DNA of 64,000 nt from Pseudoalteromonas rubra (GTDB lineage Bacteria; Pseudomonadota; Gammaproteobacteria; Enterobacterales; Alteromonadaceae): positions 28,928-92,927 of the forward strand of contig NZ_PNCI01000031.1 of assembly GCF_005887095.1 (NCBI RefSeq). The letters run 5' to 3'. Made by a program: the position numbers and the translations under genes. This document shows positions 33,746-43,768 of the stretch, piece after piece (positions within the stretch are counted from its first letter, which is position 1; every line of letters starts with the position of its first letter). The notes under the pieces were generated by a model, which saw only the letters and a list, made by a program, of their open reading frames with translations, made no database searches and was not told where the DNA came from.

Positions 33746-36700
33746 TTGAATCAGCGGTAAAACGCGGCACCCTAGTGGCCGTGGTGGTGCTGATCACCAC
33801 CATTTTAGGCCTGGTATCAGCTTTGAACATTCCTGTACAAATGATCCCAGACCTGGAAGTAAGAACCATTACAGTACAAACGGGCTGGCCCGGTGCAACC
33901 CCGCAAGATGTGGAAAAAGAGATCCTGATAGAACAGGAGCGCTATCTGCGCAGCTTACCGAATCTGCAACGCATGATCTCATTTGCCGAGATGGGTGAAG
34001 CCACCATAGAGCTGGAATTCCCTTTTGGAGTTGAGGTCAACGATGCCCTGATCCGGGTAAACAATGCCCTCAGCCAGGTACCCGCTTATCCGGAAAATGT
34101 CGACCAACCGAGGCTGTTTTCCAGCTCCTTTTCCAGCAACGCCTTTATGTTTTTCCTGCTTAAACCACAAGCCGGCAACCCATTACAACTGGACGTGGAT
34201 CTGCTGCGGGATTACGCCGAAGACTACATTCGACCACGTATGGAAAGCGTCACAGGCGTCTCAGAAGTTCGCATTGGCGGCGGTGCACAACGACAAATCC
34301 AGATTAAAGTCGATGCAGCGCGCCTGGCTCAGCGCGGCATTAGCCTGAGCGATGTCAGAACCGTGATCCGCGACAGGAACCGCGATACCTCTGGCGGTGA
34401 TATCGAAAGTGGCGAAAGCCGTTACCTGTTGCGTGTGATTGGCCGCTTTGAGCAACTCAATGAACTGGAAAACCTGATCATCAAACGTGATGGCAATGCC
34501 AATGTATTGCTCAAAGATGTTGCCAATGTCACTCTGGATCACTTCGAAACCCGCGGTGTGAGCTATTCAAACGGCGAGCGCACTTTACGCCTGTCGGTAC
34601 GGCGCGAAAGCGGCTCTAATGTATTAGATATCAAAGAGCAGATGCTGCCAGTGGTTGAGGAAATTAACCAACAATTGCTCGCGCAAAATGGCCTGGAATT
34701 GAAATTACTGAGCGACGATGTCCGCTATGTAAAAAGCTCACTGGAGAACGTCTGGACTAACCTGGCGTTAGGTGCGCTGCTGGCCACCCTGGTGATGTAC
34801 TTCTTCCTGCGTTCCGGGCGCGCGACACTGGTTGGTGTGATGGGGATCCCATTATGTACCATCGCTGCTTTTTTTGCCCTAATGAGTTTTGGCCGTACCA
34901 TCAATGTAATCTCTCTGGCCGGGGTCGCCTTTGCCATCGGCATGACGGTGGACAACACCATAGTGGTGTTAGAATCAATCGTTCAGGCCAAACGTGAAGG
35001 GATCAGCCGACGCTTAGCTGCCATCAATGGCGTGAAGGAAGTCTGGCCTGCAGTACTGGCATCAACCGCCACCACAGTATTGGTTTTCGCACCGATTTTA
35101 TTTGTGCAACAGGAAGCTGGTCAACTCTACTCAGACATTGCGATTGCCATTTCTGGCGCCATCATTGCCTCCATGCTTGTGGCCATTTTTGTCGTACCCG
35201 TCGCACTGGCAAACTTTGGTAAGCAGCAAGATCTGGAAGAAAAACGCCAGGTTGAACTGGGTACCTACTGGCTGAAGTTGTCGCAGCTATTTACCCGCAC
35301 GACCACCCAGGCACGCATTGCCAGCGCTGCATTTATCGTGGTTATTATGGGTCTGGCCACAACCTTGATGCCAGCTGCCGAATATTTGCCTGAAGGTGAA
35401 GAGCCCAAGGCATTCTCTATGATGATTGCGCCCCCGAACTACAACCTGACCGAAATGGAAAAAATTGGGACGGAACTGCGCGCCTACTTTGATGGCTTTG
35501 TGCAGGCAGATAACGCAGATTTTCTGGCGGGGAAGACTGATATGCCGCCACTGGAGTACTACTCCATGTCAGTGTCAGTTGGACGGATCTGGTTCTTAAG
35601 TGCCCCCGTTGAACCAGAACATATTAATCAGATGATGAACGCCATTACGGATAAATTCAGAAGTTACGAGGGCATGCGTGCGTTCTCTGCCCGAGGTTCG
35701 ATTATTTCCAGCAATGACGGCGGAACACGCGCTGTGGCGGTCGATATCGCCGGTGCGAATATCACGGACCTCTATAGTGCGGCAGAAGCTGTCTATGCCG
35801 AGGCGGATAAATTGTTTGATAAGCCGCAGATCAACTCCGACCCCAGATCACTGACACTCGACCAGCCACTCATCGAGATCCAGCCTCGCTGGGCACGACT
35901 GGCAGAGCTGGGGCTGGATAATCGAGATTTTGGGTATGCCGTGGCTGCGATGAGTGATGGTGCTTATGTAGATGAGTTCATCCTTAATGATGATAAAGTC
36001 GACATGTTCCTGTTCAGTGGCTCGGGCAATCGCCAGACCATAGAGCAGCTCTCGACAACACCTATCATTACCCCCAACGGACAGGTGCTACCGCTCAATG
36101 CGCTGGCCGATCTGGTTGAAAGTAAGAACAGTAATTCCGTGCGTCGTGTTGATGGTAACCGGACCGTCACCGTGTATATTATCCCGCCCAGAGACGTCGC
36201 GCTGGAAACGGCTGAGCAAATAGTCCGTCAGCAGCTGTTACCTAACCTCTGGCAACAGGGCAAGATTGCTCAGGGTATTAAGGTCAACATCAGTGGTGCC
36301 GCGGATCAGTTAGAAGCCACCAAAGCATCTCTGTCTGGTAACTTTGTCATAGCACTGGTGCTGAGCTACCTGCTGTTGGTGGCGATTTTTACCCACTGGC
36401 GTTACCCACTGTTTATTCTGGCAACCGTGCCGCTGGGTATGGCCGGTGGCCTGTTAGGGCTGGTGACCGTGAATGGCATTAACAGCACCTTGTCGGCCAT
36501 AGGGCTCAGTGCCTTCCATCAGCCGTTTGATATGATCACTATGCTGGGCTTTTTAATCTTACTGGGCACTGTGGTGAATAACCCAATCCTGATTGTCGAC
36601 CAGACTCGTCGTTATGTGATGGAGCAGGGAATGAAGGTTAAAGAAGCGGTCCAGCAGGCCGTGGCAAAACGCCTCAGACCAATACTGATGTCAACAACCA

Positions 36701-36870
36701 CCACCATTTTCGGCCTGGCTCCTCTGGTACTGATCCCAGGTGAAGGAACCGAGTTGTATCGCGGTGTGGGAATTATCGTACTCAGTGGTATTTTGGTTTC
36801 AACGCTGCTCAGCCTGACTTTTTTACCAGCACTGCTGGTTGCTGTTATTAAGGATGAAAAACCGGCTTAA
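33742..36870 (+). CDS. RND efflux inner membrane transporter
   Basis: A 1042-aa proton-driven RND pump of the AcrB-like superfamily, with twelve membrane helices in two halves, each with a large periplasmic loop. Seen are helix 1 (VAVVVLITTILGLVSALNIP), the sequence GMTVDNTIVVLE in helix 4 carrying the proton-relay Asp, and the second-half LGTVVNNPILIVDQTRR. ATGA overlap with the adaptor gene. The group is nearest to the HAE/environmental RND types of marine bacteria; the substrate is unknown. Confidence 0.92.
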   Translation: MIESAVKRGTLVAVVVLITTILGLVSALNIPVQMIPDLEVRTITVQTGWPGATPQDVEKEILIEQERYLRSLPNLQRMISFAEMGEATIELEFPFGVEVNDALIRVNNALSQVPAYPENVDQPRLFSSSFSSNAFMFFLLKPQAGNPLQLDVDLLRDYAEDYIRPRMESVTGVSEVRIGGGAQRQIQIKVDAARLAQRGISLSDVRTVIRDRNRDTSGGDIESGESRYLLRVIGRFEQLNELENLIIKRDGNANVLLKDVANVTLDHFETRGVSYSNGERTLRLSVRRESGSNVLDIKEQMLPVVEEINQQLLAQNGLELKLLSDDVRYVKSSLENVWTNLALGALLATLVMYFFLRSGRATLVGVMGIPLCTIAAFFALMSFGRTINVISLAGVAFAIGMTVDNTIVVLESIVQAKREGISRRLAAINGVKEVWPAVLASTATTVLVFAPILFVQQEAGQLYSDIAIAISGAIIASMLVAIFVVPVALANFGKQQDLEEKRQVELGTYWLKLSQLFTRTTTQARIASAAFIVVIMGLATTLMPAAEYLPEGEEPKAFSMMIAPPNYNLTEMEKIGTELRAYFDGFVQADNADFLAGKTDMPPLEYYSMSVSVGRIWFLSAPVEPEHINQMMNAITDKFRSYEGMRAFSARGSIISSNDGGTRAVAVDIAGANITDLYSAAEAVYAEADKLFDKPQINSDPRSLTLDQPLIEIQPRWARLAELGLDNRDFGYAVAAMSDGAYVDEFILNDDKVDMFLFSGSGNRQTIEQLSTTPIITPNGQVLPLNALADLVESKNSNSVRRVDGNRTVTVYIIPPRDVALETAEQIVRQQLLPNLWQQGKIAQGIKVNISGAADQLEATKASLSGNFVIALVLSYLLLVAIFTHWRYPLFILATVPLGMAGGLLGLVTVNGINSTLSAIGLSAFHQPFDMITMLGFLILLGTVVNNPILIVDQTRRYVMEQGMKVKEAVQQAVAKRLRPILMSTTTTIFGLAPLVLIPGEGTELYRGVGIIVLSGILVSTLLSLTFLPALLVAVIKDEKPA

Positions 36871-36875
36871 AAAAC

Positions 36876-36910
36876 AACCCAGCCCGGAGCAAAATGCTTC
36901 GGGCTGGGTT
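36876..36910. terminator. Long hairpin after the RND operon
   Basis: AACCCAGCCCGGAGC (36876-36890) pairs with GCTTCGGGCTGGGTT (36896-36910), with one G-T. It lies 5 bp after the RND stop and serves the convergent DsbB-like gene side too. Confidence 0.75.
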
Positions 36911-36941
36911 GTCAGGTTTTGCGTATAGCCTAAATGGCCAC

Positions 36942-37331
36942 TTACTTTTTCTGTGTGGTGGCCAGCCAGACTAACCCTATGATTGCCGTCATTGCCAACC
37001 CCGAAAGCAAGAAGGGATCAATAATCAGGGTATCGTTAAATTCAAACTTACCAGCTGAAATCGTTTTCCAGCCCATAAAATGCTGATTCGCGGCAACAAC
37101 CGCCCCAAAGAAACCAAATACCAGCGCGGCATACTTACCTACCCAGTGACGCGCAGCCCCTGTAAACAAAATAATGCCAAGCAGACCAATGACTGTGCGT
37201 TGCACACGGCAGTACGGACATACATAAACGGCTCCCATTAACTCAACCGTCCAGGCAAGAACGGATACCCCGATGGCAGCGAGACCCAGCCACTTCGCAT
37301 GGCGGGTATAGGTTTCTAACTCAAATAACAT
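36942..37331 (-). CDS. DsbB-like four-helix membrane protein with a single CPYC
   Basis: A 129-aa inner membrane protein with four helices and VCPYCRVQRTVIG at the end of the second helix position, the CxxC-x2-QR signature of DsbB, which re-oxidises DsbA using quinone. The second periplasmic cysteine pair of DsbB is missing; no other cysteine occurs. It may act on another partner or be a reduced-function relative. The ATG at 37331 has AGAG upstream; a GTG at 37355 has no ribosome site. Confidence 0.7.
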   Translation of the reverse strand: MLFELETYTRHAKWLGLAAIGVSVLAWTVELMGAVYVCPYCRVQRTVIGLLGIILFTGAARHWVGKYAALVFGFFGAVVAANQHFMGWKTISAGKFEFNDTLIIDPFLLSGLAMTAIIGLVWLATTQKK

Positions 37332-37441
37332 GTATTTACTCTTTTTCTGTGACACTGACAGAAAGATCTCCGCCAGAAAAAACAGTTATACAATAACATA
37401 TTCTAATTGGGGATATTAAATAGCTTTTTGGAATAAGAATA

Positions 37442-37990
37442 TTAACGACGCCTCATCGCTGTAAAAATAGCAATCACAAATGACACCGCCACCAAATCTA
37501 CCTCGACCACAGTCAACTTCATTGTGTTGGCTTTCATCTCAAGCTCAAATGTAGAAGACAACAGCAAACCAAAACCTACCTGGGTTTCACCAATCAAATC
37601 CCGGTTGATACCCAGATTGATTGCCCCCATTCCGGTGTAGGCATATGCAAATGCACCAAGCTGAACACTGACAACCTGCAAGGCCTGATTCAGAATAGAC
37701 AAAAAGTACCACTTTACCTGCGACGTGATCGCGGTGTAACCAGCAATGGCATTCAGGAAGATCAAAGGTAGTCCAGTGAGCGTTACAGGTGCGGTCTCTC
37801 CCTCAGAAAAAAAACCGACCACCAATACTATGGTCATAACCAGTGCTGCCAGTAACTGCACATAACCCACTACCTTAACTCGCTCCTTAATAAACTGAAG
37901 CTTGGGACTGGTCTTAGGTGTAGTCTGATATTGATTTGGGCTTTGCATAAACGCTGAATACTCATCTGAGTCAAACGAGACGGCATACAC
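37442..37990 (-). CDS. Hypothetical membrane protein, 182 aa
   Basis: No family was recognised. A hydrophilic N-terminus of about 35 residues precedes four hydrophobic segments (about 40-60, 72-90, 100-118 and 155-175), and the protein ends MRRR. The GTG start at 37990 has no good ribosome site; a later ATG (residue 15) is possible. Single gene between the DsbB-like and VOC genes. Confidence 0.6.
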   Translation of the reverse strand: MYAVSFDSDEYSAFMQSPNQYQTTPKTSPKLQFIKERVKVVGYVQLLAALVMTIVLVVGFFSEGETAPVTLTGLPLIFLNAIAGYTAITSQVKWYFLSILNQALQVVSVQLGAFAYAYTGMGAINLGINRDLIGETQVGFGLLLSSTFELEMKANTMKLTVVEVDLVAVSFVIAIFTAMRRR

Positions 37991-38097
37991 TCATTCTTTG
38001 AGCATCTCATTTACCGTATGGTTCAACTGAAAAAATAAAAATAAGGTCGCGCGAGTGTACCTTATTTATTCAAACTCAGCAGCTAAGTGTGCAGATA

Positions 38098-38520
38098 TTA
38101 TCTGCACCGTTTCGACATAGGATGCCCGTAGGTATATTCAATTAGATCCCACAAGTTCCCATACAAGTCTTCAAATACAGCGACTGTGCCATAGTCCTGC
38201 ACAGCGGGCTCACGAACAAACTGAACCCCCTCAGCTTGCATCGCTTCATAGTCGCGCCAAAAGTTGTCAGTGCTTAAAAACAAAAACACGCGACCGCCAG
38301 CCTGATCACCAACAAAGCGTTTTTGTTCGGGTTTAGAGGCTTTCGCCAACAATAAAGCAACACCATGAGAATTAGGGGGGGCGACCACCACCCAACGTTT
38401 ATCTTGCTCCGCCTGATAGCTATCCTCTATAAGCTCAAACTTGAGTTTACCGACATAAAAGTTGAGCGCTTCGTCGTAGTCGTTTACCACCAGTGCGATG
38501 TGCGCAATATTCTGTTTCAT
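38098..38520 (-). CDS. VOC-family (glyoxalase-fold) protein
   Basis: A 140-aa protein with two beta-alpha-beta-beta-beta units: IAHIALVVNDYDEALNFY at the start and FEDLYGNLWDLIEY at the end, the usual metal-ligand ends of the vicinal oxygen chelate fold (His7, Glu near 128). It may be a lyase, dioxygenase or resistance protein; the substrate is unknown. AAGGGTCACT precedes the ATG. Confidence 0.82.
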   Translation of the reverse strand: MKQNIAHIALVVNDYDEALNFYVGKLKFELIEDSYQAEQDKRWVVVAPPNSHGVALLLAKASKPEQKRFVGDQAGGRVFLFLSTDNFWRDYEAMQAEGVQFVREPAVQDYGTVAVFEDLYGNLWDLIEYTYGHPMSKRCR

Positions 38521-38534
38521 AGTGACCCTTGAGT

Positions 38535-38666
38535 TTAATTGTGCGGCTGGAATTTCTTGGTCATACCCTGGCTCTTCGGTGCAACCAGTCGATACCCCAA
38601 TTTTTCGTAAAACACCGGCTCATCAGCAATCATAGAGACATAAGAGCCGGGCAACGGAAATAAATC
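38535..38666 (-). pseudogene. C-terminal remnant of a GNAT acetyltransferase
   Basis: The minus frame reads PLPGSYVSMIADEPVFYEKL, then GYRLVAPKSQGM, to a stop at 38535. FYEKLGYR is the C-terminal motif of GNAT enzymes. Only 43 codons remain, beginning after a stop, and the acetyl-CoA site is lost. It lies directly before the VOC gene. Confidence 0.65.
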
Positions 38667-38719
38667 TTACAATATCAAAATAAGTCATATTGAACGCGCT
38701 CTGGCGCCTTCTTTAGCGG

Positions 38720-38736
38720 CGTCAACCCCCTTTACA
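38720..38736. promoter_or_regulatory. TGTAAAGGGGGTTgACg site (minus orientation)
   Basis: CGTCAACCCCCTTTACA is the complement of TGTAAAGGGGGTTGACG, a near copy of the palindromes at 1463, 20843 and 52004. It lies 109 bp before the amidohydrolase start. Confidence 0.35.
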
Positions 38737-38845
38737 TTGCATAGTCCAGCATATTTAGCATTGCGCGGTATCTTCTAAATAGGCACACTATGACGTTGGA
38801 TATAACACTAATAATAAACACTTTTTCTGCTCAAGGATCCTGATA

Positions 38846-40192
38846 ATGAAAACAATAATACCCAAACTCACAGGCGTACTCGGTGGTGCCATGATCATGT
38901 GCCTAAGTGCACGATTTAGCTATGCAGCTGAATCGCAGGTCATGTCATCCGATGCATTACTACTGACTCAGGTTCAGATTGTCGATGTCGATCAGCAGGA
39001 GATCCGCCGTGGTGCCGTACTGATTGAACAAGGCAAGATAGCCGCTGAATACCCTGTGCCTCCAGCCAATTTTAAAGGTCAGATTCTAAATCTAAATAAT
39101 CGTTGGCTAATTCCTGGACTGATCGACATGCATGTTCATGCGTTTGGCAACCGAGCTCCCCATGCTAAATCAGATTTTGCCGGCACTGAAAAGATCTCCC
39201 AACGAGTGCTGTATGCCGGAGTGACCGGATTTGTAGACTTATTTGGCCATGAGCTAGGCCAGATAGCCGCACGGGAAAAGCAAAGAGCAGGCGCCTTTGT
39301 TGGTGCTGATATCTACAGCAGTTTATCTTGTCTGACTGCCCCGAAAGGTCATTGCACAGAATACGGCCTGGAAACACGCACTATGTCGACCCCAGAAGAG
39401 GCTATCGCTCAGGTGCAGAGTTTAGCCAAAGCCAAACCCGACGTAATTAAAGTGGTATATCAACCCAGTGACGACCAGCCCTCGATTGATAAAGCCACCT
39501 TTGCAGCTATCGTCCAGCAAAGCAATAAACTCGGGATCAAAACCATAGTTCACCTTAAAACCTGGCAAGAGGTCATCGATGCCATCGAGGTAGGCGCCAC
39601 GGCTTTTACACACATTCCCGGTACACCCATCCCGACAGGGCTGGCAGACAAAATAGCCAAGGCAAACATGGTGGTGATCCCCACCATGACAGTTCACACA
39701 GATCTGACAGATTTTCTGTTCGACAAGACGGTGATCGCCTCAGAGCTGCTGCAAGCCATGACAACCCCAGCCATCATTGCAGGTTACCAAAGTGAAGAAA
39801 CCATGAAGAAGTGGGGCGACCGGGAGGCCAAATGGCGTAAACAGGATGCACAAAGAACCGCTAACCTGACCGCACTGGTCAAAGCCGGTGTTACCGTTTT
39901 AGCAGGCACTGACGCCGGTAACTACGGCACTATTCAGGGTTACTCTGTGCACAGAGAAATGCTGAAATTCACTCAGGCAGGTATGACAAACTGGCAAGCA
40001 CTGGCCGCAGCCACCACTCGCTCGGGTTCCTTTTTGGGCATTGATAACACACTGCAAACCGGTGCTCAGGCAAGCTTTGTGATCCTGGATGCCTCGCCGA
40101 TAGAGGATATTCAGAACACCCAAAAAATTCACACCGTGATCCATCAGGGTAGAGTGGTTGACCGAGACCAGGCGCTGAAAAACGGATTTTAA
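38846..40192 (+). CDS. Exported amidohydrolase-family metal hydrolase
   Basis: A 448-aa metal-dependent hydrolase with a signal peptide ending SYA. The TIM-barrel ligands are DMHVHAFG (HxH), H in KTIVHLK, H in FTHIPG and D in LAGTDAGN. A small beta domain surrounds the barrel (residues 35-90 and 400-448). It is of the imidazolonepropionase/prolidase-like group of exported amidohydrolases and may cleave a peptide or amide in the periplasm. AAGGATCCTGATA precedes the ATG. Confidence 0.85.
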   Translation: MKTIIPKLTGVLGGAMIMCLSARFSYAAESQVMSSDALLLTQVQIVDVDQQEIRRGAVLIEQGKIAAEYPVPPANFKGQILNLNNRWLIPGLIDMHVHAFGNRAPHAKSDFAGTEKISQRVLYAGVTGFVDLFGHELGQIAAREKQRAGAFVGADIYSSLSCLTAPKGHCTEYGLETRTMSTPEEAIAQVQSLAKAKPDVIKVVYQPSDDQPSIDKATFAAIVQQSNKLGIKTIVHLKTWQEVIDAIEVGATAFTHIPGTPIPTGLADKIAKANMVVIPTMTVHTDLTDFLFDKTVIASELLQAMTTPAIIAGYQSEETMKKWGDREAKWRKQDAQRTANLTALVKAGVTVLAGTDAGNYGTIQGYSVHREMLKFTQAGMTNWQALAAATTRSGSFLGIDNTLQTGAQASFVILDASPIEDIQNTQKIHTVIHQGRVVDRDQALKNGF

Positions 40193-40245
40193 TCTCAGGT
40201 GCCGCCTTCATAAAGCGGCATCTTTCATCAACAGGTACCCTTTTA

Positions 40246-41049
40246 ATGCACCGTCTATATATTGGCCTGCTGGCAGGCCTCTGTCTTTTTATTTGTACGC
40301 TGTACCTTTACCCAAAAGAACAGAATAAAGCCGAGAATATCAAAGTTGCAGCCCCCATTATAGATCACGTTCAGCACACGGATCTGACGAATACAATTGT
40401 CAGCACGACACGCCAACAACCCGAGCAGGTGCAGGCCGAGTCAGCCGAGGCACTATTTAAACAAGCCATACAAATACGCCAGTGTCGCAACGTACCGCGT
40501 AGCGATGAAGCGTTCAATCAATGGCTCGAACAGGCATTATCTCGCGACGAAGTGCACGAGATAATTGATACCATGAAAACCAGATATCAAGGCTGCCTGA
40601 GCAACACCAATCGTGATGAAAACTATGTAGAGAAGCTAATAAACGCAGCCCAAATGGGCTCAGATAAAGCGGCCGATACACTCTGGCTACTTGCCCCGGC
40701 CGAAGTACATCAGGCACTGAATTTCAGTACACTCACCAGAGATGAACAAGTCGCTCAGGTGAAAGCATTCACCGCGCAAAAATATCAGGTGACTGAGCAA
40801 GTCGCATTGCAAGGTGGAGAGAAAGCGGCCCTCCAGTTAATCCGTGGCTATCAATATCTGGACCCTGACACAGGGGGACAAAATTATATTCAGGCACTGG
40901 CCTACAGTCATTATTTTTTGCAAACCCGCCAGGACAGTGAGGTATATGGTCGCGTCGAGTGGACCAGGCAATATCTGGAGCAGCGTATGACACTCGATGA
41001 AATTACTCAGGCGCAGCAACTGGCTAGTGAGTTACAGCATCGCGAATAA
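40246..41049 (+). CDS. Hypothetical membrane-anchored protein, 267 aa
   Basis: An N-terminal hydrophobic anchor (residues 5-22) is followed by a mainly helical periplasmic domain. The segments EKLINAAQMGSDKAADTLWL and ALQLIRGYQYLD recall Sel1/TPR-like helices but no clear repeat was established. It contains two cysteines (QCRNV, GCLSN) that could form a disulfide. It lies 54 bp after the amidohydrolase gene and may be cotranscribed. Confidence 0.6.
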   Translation: MHRLYIGLLAGLCLFICTLYLYPKEQNKAENIKVAAPIIDHVQHTDLTNTIVSTTRQQPEQVQAESAEALFKQAIQIRQCRNVPRSDEAFNQWLEQALSRDEVHEIIDTMKTRYQGCLSNTNRDENYVEKLINAAQMGSDKAADTLWLLAPAEVHQALNFSTLTRDEQVAQVKAFTAQKYQVTEQVALQGGEKAALQLIRGYQYLDPDTGGQNYIQALAYSHYFLQTRQDSEVYGRVEWTRQYLEQRMTLDEITQAQQLASELQHRE

Positions 41050-41210
41050 GATCATTAAACCATACAAGTGAATACCATGTGGCAGCACTTGGTTTACTCC
41101 GCCAGGCAAAGATCGATAATAAAGACATCACCGTATACTGACCGCATAATTTGTACATTTTTGCATGGCAGGATTATCATCCAGCTCCTTGAACGAAAAA
41201 TGAGGTCTTC

Positions 41211-43331
41211 ATGAAACCCGGTTTGACTGTTTCTGCGTTAACGTTAGCCTTGCTACAGGCGTATTCAGCGCAGGTTGCTGCTGACACAGCAGGTATCGAC
41301 CAGATAGAAAAAATCACGGTTACATCAACACGTACAGCCAAAGCCAATACCGATCTGGCACTGAGTGTAGGTCAGGTATCCGAGCAAACCATTGCTGACG
41401 ACAATGCGCAGCATATCTCCGAGTCATTGCAAACCATACCGGGGGTTTTGATCAATCAGCTGTCGGGTGGACAAGGGCACAACGCAGCCGTGCGCATGCC
41501 GATTAATTTTGATGGCTACACCTTATATTTGCAGGATAATATTCCGCTGCAATCAGCAGCCTTTTATACTCATAACGCGCTATGGTGGACCAGCAGTAAC
41601 ATAGGTCTGTCACGTCTCGAAGTACTTCGTGGTGCAGGAACTAGCTTGCATGGCGCAGGCGCGGTAGCAGCCACTGTCAATGTACTGTCGAAGCCGGTTT
41701 CAGCAGACAAAAACTCTGTGGGCCTGACACTTGGGGAGCATGGCTATTCACGCATAAATGGCAGTACCACCTTGTTAGATGACAATCAGGGAGGGTTGCG
41801 TGTATCGGCAGCCTATCTGGAAAATGACGGCTGGCGAGATCATAACGCCGTTGAAAAAGCCGAGCTGGACGTACGTCATGAATATCAACTGGACGACAAA
41901 CAAAGTCTGACAACCTCGCTGATAGCTTCGTCGCTTGATCAGCAGATCCTGACCACACTCAGCATAGAGCAGTTTGAACAAGATCCCTCTCAGTCAGGTC
42001 TGCCTGACGAAGTGGTCGACCTGGATCCGCGCAGAACCACGGATTATATGCGCCTCAGCACTGAATATCTGTATGAGGATAAAAACCTGAGCGTATCCCT
42101 TATTCCTTATGCGCGTCACCGCACATTAGAACACCTTGCCACCTGGCAGCCCAATATGCCGGTAGAAGAAACGGAAGTCACCACATTCGGTCTGCTGGCG
42201 CTGGCAAGCTGGTCTCATCAAAACAGTGCTCTGACGACACTCGGCATTGACTTAGAACATACTTCCGGAGATACCTACTCATTTCAGCCCACCACCAGAA
42301 TCACCACTGGACGAGGAGCAGCGACATACCCACAAGGACATGTGTTCTACGACGACACCACCACTTTTAAAAGTGTATCCCCTTATATCCAGCACCTCGG
42401 CTATCTTACCGACGCGCTCAGCTATACTCTGGGAGTGCGCTTTGACCACAGCCAATACGTGTTTGACAATGCTCTGCCTAAATACAAAGACGATGGCTTT
42501 GGCAATCGCTCCATTGCCTCACGCAAAGACACTTTTAGCCACCTCAGCCCTAAGCTGAGCCTGAACTATTTGCTTAATGAGCAGTCGAGTGTTTACGTGC
42601 GCTTTGCCAATGCGATGCGATTACCCACAGCACCTGAAATGTACCACCTCAAAAGTCGCCAAAGCAGTGCACAGCTGGGCAGCCTGAAAGAAGAAACGTC
42701 CGATACTTATGAACTGGGCTACAAGGCCAACCTGGATGCGCTGTCGATTGAACTGGCATATTATTTAATGGATGTGGACGATGCCATTGTTACGGCATTC
42801 AGCGATCTGGGCGCCTCATACCGGGTCAATGCATCCAGTGTCAGACATAAAGGCTTTGAGCTTGGACTGAACTACCAGTTTAACCGCGCATTTTCTGCCG
42901 CGCTGGCCTACAGCCAGTCTGACCATGAGTTCCGTCATTACATTCGTGATGAAGGACGGGTTCACCGCGAGACGGGCGAGTCGATGGAACAGGATTTGTC
43001 GGGTAACAGCCTGCACATGGCACCGGAATATGTCGCTAATTTCAGGCTTAACTACACCAGTCAGACCATTAAGGGACTCAGGCTAACTGCTGAAGCCAAA
43101 AGCATCGGTGATTACTACCTGAGCGTTGAAAATACCGATACTTACTCGGGTTATACGGTGTTTAACCTCAAAGCTAACTACCGGCTCAACAAGCGCGTGA
43201 AACTCCACGCCCGGATAGCCAACCTCACCGACAAAACCTATGCGCTGCAAAACGAGGAGCGCTTTGGCCGAACCCGTATTCAACCTGGCATGCCGCGCAC
43301 GGCGTATGTCGGGATCAGCTATGACTTCTAG
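41211..43331 (+). CDS. TonB-dependent outer membrane receptor
   Basis: A 706-aa outer membrane receptor with signal peptide ending VAA, TonB-box-like EKITVTST at residues 34-41, a plug domain (SESLQTIPGVLI...LSRLEVLRGAGTSLHGAGAV) and a 22-strand barrel ending in YVGISYDF with terminal Phe. The class resembles Fe-siderophore or vitamin B12 receptors. The gene is monocistronic except for a small gene overlapping its end. No Fur box was clear. Confidence 0.92.
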   Translation: MKPGLTVSALTLALLQAYSAQVAADTAGIDQIEKITVTSTRTAKANTDLALSVGQVSEQTIADDNAQHISESLQTIPGVLINQLSGGQGHNAAVRMPINFDGYTLYLQDNIPLQSAAFYTHNALWWTSSNIGLSRLEVLRGAGTSLHGAGAVAATVNVLSKPVSADKNSVGLTLGEHGYSRINGSTTLLDDNQGGLRVSAAYLENDGWRDHNAVEKAELDVRHEYQLDDKQSLTTSLIASSLDQQILTTLSIEQFEQDPSQSGLPDEVVDLDPRRTTDYMRLSTEYLYEDKNLSVSLIPYARHRTLEHLATWQPNMPVEETEVTTFGLLALASWSHQNSALTTLGIDLEHTSGDTYSFQPTTRITTGRGAATYPQGHVFYDDTTTFKSVSPYIQHLGYLTDALSYTLGVRFDHSQYVFDNALPKYKDDGFGNRSIASRKDTFSHLSPKLSLNYLLNEQSSVYVRFANAMRLPTAPEMYHLKSRQSSAQLGSLKEETSDTYELGYKANLDALSIELAYYLMDVDDAIVTAFSDLGASYRVNASSVRHKGFELGLNYQFNRAFSAALAYSQSDHEFRHYIRDEGRVHRETGESMEQDLSGNSLHMAPEYVANFRLNYTSQTIKGLRLTAEAKSIGDYYLSVENTDTYSGYTVFNLKANYRLNKRVKLHARIANLTDKTYALQNEERFGRTRIQPGMPRTAYVGISYDF

Positions 43332-43755
43332 TCTCAGATACGCGGCACCCGCTTGCACCCTGATGTTACTCACATCAGGGCCGCTCGCGGCAGAGCACGT
43401 CACATTTGAGGCAGGTTCATACAGAAACAAATCTGTACTGTATTACGATCACCAAACGTTGAGCCTGAGTAAAGTCGACTCAGGCAAAACCATCTCTGTG
43501 TGTGAACAAGGCATTTCCGCTGAAACACTCAGTCACACATTGGCCTTTTTCAAAACCCTGGATATTCAGAGCTGGCAACCCGATTACTTTAGCGAGAGGC
43601 TCAAGGGTGGCAATATATTCACCCTTGATATTCAGATCGCCAACATCACTAAAAAAAGTGCAGGTCATAGTCACCTTGCACCAGCTAGATATGACAAAAT
43701 CATTCGGCATTTTAATCAAGTGCTCACCGTCAATAATTGCCCGGTAATCAATTAA
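43321..43755 (+). CDS. Exported protein of unknown function overlapping the TonB receptor gene
   Basis: A 144-aa protein with a signal peptide ending PLAA, then a soluble domain with two cysteines (SVCEQG, NNCPVI) that may form a disulfide. Its ATG lies 11 bp inside the receptor gene, in another frame, so it is probably cotranslated and may assist uptake of the same substrate. No family was recognised. Confidence 0.6.
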   Translation: MTSSLRYAAPACTLMLLTSGPLAAEHVTFEAGSYRNKSVLYYDHQTLSLSKVDSGKTISVCEQGISAETLSHTLAFFKTLDIQSWQPDYFSERLKGGNIFTLDIQIANITKKSAGHSHLAPARYDKIIRHFNQVLTVNNCPVIN

Positions 43756-43768
43756 ATCCGTAGCCTTG

